From the NCBI GenBank assembly GCA_913056125.1, contig CAJXNC010000009.1, positions 1-64,000 on the forward strand: a stretch of DNA of 64,000 nt, read 5' to 3'. Shown here one piece after another: positions 62,342 to 64,000 of the stretch. How positions within the stretch are numbered: the stretch's first letter is position 1; the number at the start of each line of letters is the position of its first letter. The notes beneath the pieces were generated by a model, which was not told where the DNA came from, ran no database searches, and saw only the letters and a program-made list of their open reading frames with translations. The DNA comes from an uncultured Altererythrobacter sp. (GTDB taxonomy: Bacteria; Pseudomonadota; Alphaproteobacteria; Sphingomonadales; Sphingomonadaceae). The position numbers and the translations under genes were made by a program.

Positions 62342-63182
62342 CTGTCGGGTGTCGTAAGCGCTTGTACGCGGATCGTAGCGCATCAAGCATTCGAACTTTC
62401 AGGCCATCCAAACCATCGGGAAGGTTCAGCTTCTCCAGTAGCGGCGTCCCTCTGAGATAAATCGTACGTCCTTTAGAATGGCCCTTGTCCACGACCGTCG
62501 CACTGGCAGGATCTCCGACTGATGCAGCACTGCGAGCCATTTCCTCGACTACATCCTTGCTCAAGTCATTTCCGCGAGTTTCCACGGTCGTCTTATCACC
62601 GCGAATGACCTCGTTGTACTGCTCGGCAGGTTCATGGATCAGTTTGTACACATCGTGTGGATTTTCAAACTCTGCAACAAACTGAAATCGAGTAACGCGA
62701 TCTGCGTTGTGAATTTGTTCAATGAATCCTTCTGGATCGCGCAATTCGTCCACCACAATCCGAAAACCAGCCTTCTGCGCGAAACTTGGATTGTTCAGGA
62801 GTTTCTGCAATTTGCTGGCTACCTCGGGCGCCTTGGCGGTCACCGATGATTTCTTTTCAATCACGCAAACTTGAATACGGGGATCGAAAACACCGTGGGC
62901 GTACGGCGCACGCTCACCTTCTGCCTCATAGAAGCGCTGACGCTGATCGTCGTATTGCGGCGTCGTTACCGACTGCACCCGACCAATCTGAAATGCGATT
63001 GCGTCTTCCGCAAACGACTCAGTCGCGGCAATGTGCCATTCACTACCGCCGCCAACCTCGGCGGCCGGATGAGCCCGAAAAGCATCAGAGATCACTTCAT
63101 CTGCCCTTCGATCTTCAGCGAACAAATCTGACTGAACGACATCTTCGCAGCGAATTCGAAGTACATGCAGCCACTTTTCCAT
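62334..63182 (-). CDS. Soluble protein of unknown function, partner of the membrane protein
   Basis: 282 residues from ATG 63182, with GGGGG six bases upstream. It begins EKWLHVLRIRCEDVVQSD, continues with alternating helices and strands, including AFQIGRVQSVTTPQYD, IQVCVIEKKSS and RVTRFQFVAEFENPHD, and ends KVRMLDALRSAYKRL. The order of elements recalls DUF4747-type proteins, but the resemblance is faint. No catalytic motif is evident. Codon use is less GC-rich than in neighbours. It overlaps the membrane-protein gene, so the two form a coupled unit. Confidence 0.65.
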   Translation of the reverse strand: MEKWLHVLRIRCEDVVQSDLFAEDRRADEVISDAFRAHPAAEVGGGSEWHIAATESFAEDAIAFQIGRVQSVTTPQYDDQRQRFYEAEGERAPYAHGVFDPRIQVCVIEKKSSVTAKAPEVASKLQKLLNNPSFAQKAGFRIVVDELRDPEGFIEQIHNADRVTRFQFVAEFENPHDVYKLIHEPAEQYNEVIRGDKTTVETRGNDLSKDVVEEMARSAASVGDPASATVVDKGHSKGRTIYLRGTPLLEKLNLPDGLDGLKVRMLDALRSAYKRLRHPTDD

Positions 63183-63489
63183 TTTGCCCCCTTTCGACCT
63201 CCAGAAACCAGTATTGACTTCGAATGGACATAAAGTCGAACAGAACTTCAAATGAGCAATTGCAAGCGGTTACAACTTAGTTTGAGACACATCCCTACTG
63301 TGAGAATGCCAGCCACCTAGCTTCGCGCCTTGCCGCCTTTGCGTAATCCAATCTCCCACCTGCACCATAGAAAGCCCAACCCCGGATCAAGTCCGGGGGT
63401 GACGCTACCCCCCTACCCTTCCCCCCGCCCCGGCGTTAAGCTCTCCCCCAATGCGCGGCGTCAGACCGCGCGAGGGATTGGAGAGCCTC
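63183..63489. other. 307-base gap before the last gene
   Basis: The first part (to about 63310) is AT-rich and should hold the promoter of the minus-strand module. The middle holds one palindrome, CCCCGGA-TCAAG-TCCGGGG (63380-63398), followed by GTGACG, an element related to those at 61371-61453. I see no gene. GAGAG lies before the ATG at 63490. Confidence 0.6.
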
Positions 63490-64000
63490 ATGTCCAGGAC
63501 AAGCATTTACACCGCCGCGCTGGCCGCGCTGGCCCTGATCGGCAACGCGCCGGCCATGGCACAGGACACGGAGGCAAGCGCGGACGGCCCCGGCTTCACC
63601 ATCGCCGCGCATCATGTCGGCATCAGCGTGCCCGATCTCGACGCCTCGATCGAATGGTATCACCGCATGCTGGGCTTCGAGCTGGTGCGCAAGATGTCCA
63701 AGCCCGAGGACCCGGAGATGGACTTCGCGCTGATCACCAATGGCAGCTTCAATATCGAGCTGTTCGCCGTGGTCGAGGACCGCCCCATGCCCGATTACCG
63801 CTTCGACCCCACGGCGGACCTCTATGTCCACGGGGTCAAGCATCTCGCCTTCGAGGTGGATGACGCCGTCGCCGCGGCCGAGGAGCTTGCGGCCAAGGGC
63901 GCCACCGTGCTGCTGGGCCCGGTGGTGACCGAGCGCACGACATATGTCTTCATCGCCGACAATGCGGGCAATCCGTTCGAGCTGATCGAGTTCAAGGAAT
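63490..64000 (+). CDS. Secreted VOC-family protein, 3' end cut by window
   Basis: 170 residues are present from ATG 63490 and no stop is reached. Signal peptide (SRTSIYTAALAALALIG, cleavage near AMAQ), which is unusual for the glyoxalase fold. The core reads AAHHVGISVPDLDASIEWYHRMLGF, with His in VKHLAFEVDD and Glu in FELIEF, the expected metal ligands of a vicinal-oxygen-chelate lyase or isomerase. Export to the periplasm hints at a substrate there; its identity is open. Confidence 0.85.
   Translation, partial: MSRTSIYTAALAALALIGNAPAMAQDTEASADGPGFTIAAHHVGISVPDLDASIEWYHRMLGFELVRKMSKPEDPEMDFALITNGSFNIELFAVVEDRPMPDYRFDPTADLYVHGVKHLAFEVDDAVAAAEELAAKGATVLLGPVVTERTTYVFIADNAGNPFELIEFKE

Noticed and set aside
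1-64000. CRISPR array, prophage or insertion sequence
   Set aside because: No regularly spaced repeats, no transposase or integrase, and no phage structural genes were seen; the terminase-small-subunit-like HTH at 60 kb stands alone.

Overview
The window looks like a chromosomal segment of a high-GC alphaproteobacterium, most likely order Sphingomonadales and probably family Erythrobacteraceae. The evidence is the CckA and CpdR cell-cycle proteins, a recA promoter carrying the alphaproteobacterial SOS box GTTC-N7-GTTC, SapC, a GNAT-nitrilase fusion, paired DUF4139 proteins, and the neighbourhood dapA / lytic transglycosylase / smpB. I see no prophage, insertion sequence, CRISPR array or rRNA operon. 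Most of the window is housekeeping DNA with short operons.

Layout. 1-6.8 kb: the 3' part of a large beta-helix protein, a Vgb-like propeller, a GAF-PAS-GGDEF cyclase, a DEAD-box helicase and a secreted unknown. 6.9-10.5 kb: a GlcD-like flavoprotein, SapC, a likely small regulatory RNA with an anti-Shine-Dalgarno CUCCUCCC stretch, and an N-formylglutamate amidohydrolase. 10.6-16.1 kb: CpdR, tRNA-Val(GAC), isocitrate dehydrogenase, the GNAT-nitrilase fusion and a Kef-type antiporter. 16.1-27.3 kb, mostly on the minus strand: alaS, a methyltransferase, SOS-controlled recA, two coupled DUF4139 genes, and DUF2062-cckA. 27.4-33.9 kb: smpB, a cupredoxin lipoprotein, a SHOCT-domain secreted protein, dapA, a lytic transglycosylase and a PilZ protein. 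34-38.6 kb: greB with a small downstream gene, a YqiJ/flotillin membrane module, a secreted protein and an outer-membrane barrel. 38.8-45.4 kb: a VOC protein, rlmN, a methyltransferase, a MOSC protein, a glycine-zipper protein, an amidohydrolase, a DUF305 protein and an MFS carrier. 45.4-57.7 kb: NAD synthetase fused in frame to an HTH domain, two PQQ-type sugar dehydrogenases, an SDR / cytochrome b / molybdopterin operon, cyclopropane fatty acid synthase, a MATE exporter and argG. 57.7-58.6 kb: about 850 bases with no convincing gene but many stable hairpins and a terminator. 58.6-64 kb: RlpA, a membrane-anchored L7/L12-like protein, a CHRD protein, a gene whose 5' third is made of REP-like palindromes, a 46-residue CxxC protein, an AT-richer two-gene module of unknown function, and a VOC protein cut by the window end.

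Genes that plausibly work together: CckA and CpdR belong to one phosphorelay (the ChpT link is not in the window); YqiJ and the flotillin form a membrane-domain pair; the SDR, cytochrome b and molybdopterin subunit overlap or abut as one operon. The strongest unusual signals are the HTH-NadE fusion with a palindrome inside its promoter and no leader, the probable suhB-type sRNA, the structured 57.8-58.4 kb intergenic region, in-frame REP elements inside a coding sequence, and the two-gene module at 61.8-63.2 kb.
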